Assembly (NCBI GenBank): GCA_039111635.1
Contig: JBCAQO010000100.1
Span: forward strand, 1-30,438
Direction: 5' to 3'
Length of the DNA: 30,438 nt
Origin: Heterobasidion occidentale
Lineage: Eukaryota; Basidiomycota; Agaricomycetes; Russulales; Bondarzewiaceae
Under the pieces are notes generated by a model. It saw only the letters and a program-made list of their open reading frames with translations, made no database searches and had not been told where the DNA came from. The stretch's first letter is position 1. The number at the start of each line of letters is the position of its first letter. The position numbers and the translations under genes are program-made. Positions 29,711-30,438 of the stretch are shown one piece after another.

Positions 29711-30438
29711 ATGGAATTGCCGCCGGCTTTCAGCGAGTCTTGTGTTTGCGGAAGGTCATTCTCGCTGCCATCGGCGCTCACTTACCACAGGCGCACATGT
29801 CAGAAAACCAAGAAAAGGTTTTCTGAGGCGCTAGCAAAAGCCAAAGAAGTGTGGGCTGCGAAGAAACGTCGTCGAACGGATGCTGATGGATCCAGAGCAG
29901 TTTTGGAGACAGCACCGTTGGTCGCGGAGGTCTTGGAGCCAGCATTGTCGATCGCAGAGGTCCCTACACCAGCTGTACAACAGGTGAGTTTACATCTCAA
30001 AGTTTCGCCCTCATCTGTATCTTAAGGTTTTCAGTCTATTCCACAGTCGTCCTCCGCAAATCAAGATGACCCAAACCTTTCTCTGGCAGAACGCAGGCCT
30101 CGTAGAGCAAATACCAGGCTTCCTAAACGTTATCGTGACATGTTGCCTCAGCCCCCGGCAGCTTTACCCGTTCAGTTGCAGTCGCTATCAGAGCCATCTT
30201 CTTCCGCGTCTATAACTCCGATGCAGTCGCCTCCCACCGTAGCCCTCTCTTCCGATCCACCTCAGGTGATTCAAAAGTCTTTGCGACAGATCTTGAAGTC
30301 TCCCCGAAACATTTTTGGGTTGTTTCGTCAGTATCATGCCACTGACTTTCCAGCACACGATCCCGAACGAGTCGCTGAAAAGCCTGCTTTGTCAACGCAG
30401 GATGACTCGAATGCCCTCCCTGAGTCTTCTTCTGCGCC
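29711..30438 (+). CDS. Plavaka-type transposase, N-terminal part, cut by window end
   Basis: Exon 1 is 29711-29983 and exon 2 runs from 30035 to the window end; the intron is 51 bases and phase 0. The start is the first ATG after the TATA-like sequence. The protein opens with a C2H2-like zinc finger (CVCGRSFSLPSALTYHRRTC) and a basic stretch (QKTKKRFSEALAKAKEVWAA, then KKRRR). It continues with RRPRRANTRLPKRYRDMLPQ, a Ser/Pro-rich linker and SPRNIFGLFRQYHATDFPAH followed by DPE. I know this order from the N-terminal regions of Plavaka-family proteins (CACTA-related DNA transposons of Agaricomycetes). The catalytic region would lie beyond the window, so activity cannot be judged. The family call is from memory. 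Confidence 0.72.

Overview
The window looks like nuclear DNA of a basidiomycete fungus, most likely an Agaricomycete. Coding regions are cut by many short introns (mostly 46-65 bases, GTRNGT...YAG), and the recognisable proteins belong to families multiplied in mushrooms: a Ulp1/C48 SUMO-type protease, an OTT_1508-type deaminase, a DUF6698-like protein and the front of a Plavaka-type transposase. I see no rRNA, no complete tRNA and no prokaryote-style operon. All splice models below were built by hand from splice sites and codon phase.

Layout. 1-1236: intergenic DNA with a 209-base tandem duplication. 1237-7795: a compact gene block. An 8-exon DUF6698-like gene (-) and a Cys-rich protein gene (+) share a 251-base divergent promoter. 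The Cys-rich gene is convergent with a 10-exon Ulp1-like protease gene (-), which is divergent from another lineage-specific gene (+). 7796-10574: degraded DNA, including a Sec14/CRAL-TRIO pseudogene (-). 10575-19017: a composite segment. Two inverted arms of about 334 bases, each next to arrays of a 27-base hairpin-forming motif, enclose two lineage-specific genes (12566-15777 and 15989-17254). 19018-22900: further motif copies, unrecognised coding-like debris and a GC-rich minisatellite. 22988-23039: a tRNA-like A-box/B-box pair. 23506-26332: a lineage-specific multi-exon gene with frame breaks. 26546-28897: an intact four-exon OTT_1508-type deaminase gene (-). 29711-end: the start of a Plavaka-type transposase gene (+).

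Three signals deserve attention. First, about 35 copies of a 27-base imperfect palindrome sit in arrays of opposite orientation around the 12.5-17.3 kb gene block. Second, a 15-base element occurs as a tandem pair, with starts 42-46 bases apart, upstream of three unrelated genes and always in the orientation of the gene. Third, the SUMO-protease gene is flanked by two genes whose C-termini look like SUMO-interacting motifs (VIDLT and VDLV, each followed by acidic/Ser residues).

Caution: at least six reading-frame breaks in otherwise good genes are all of the -1 type. Each can be explained by one missing base in or beside a G or C run, which suggests consensus errors, although real decay cannot be excluded.
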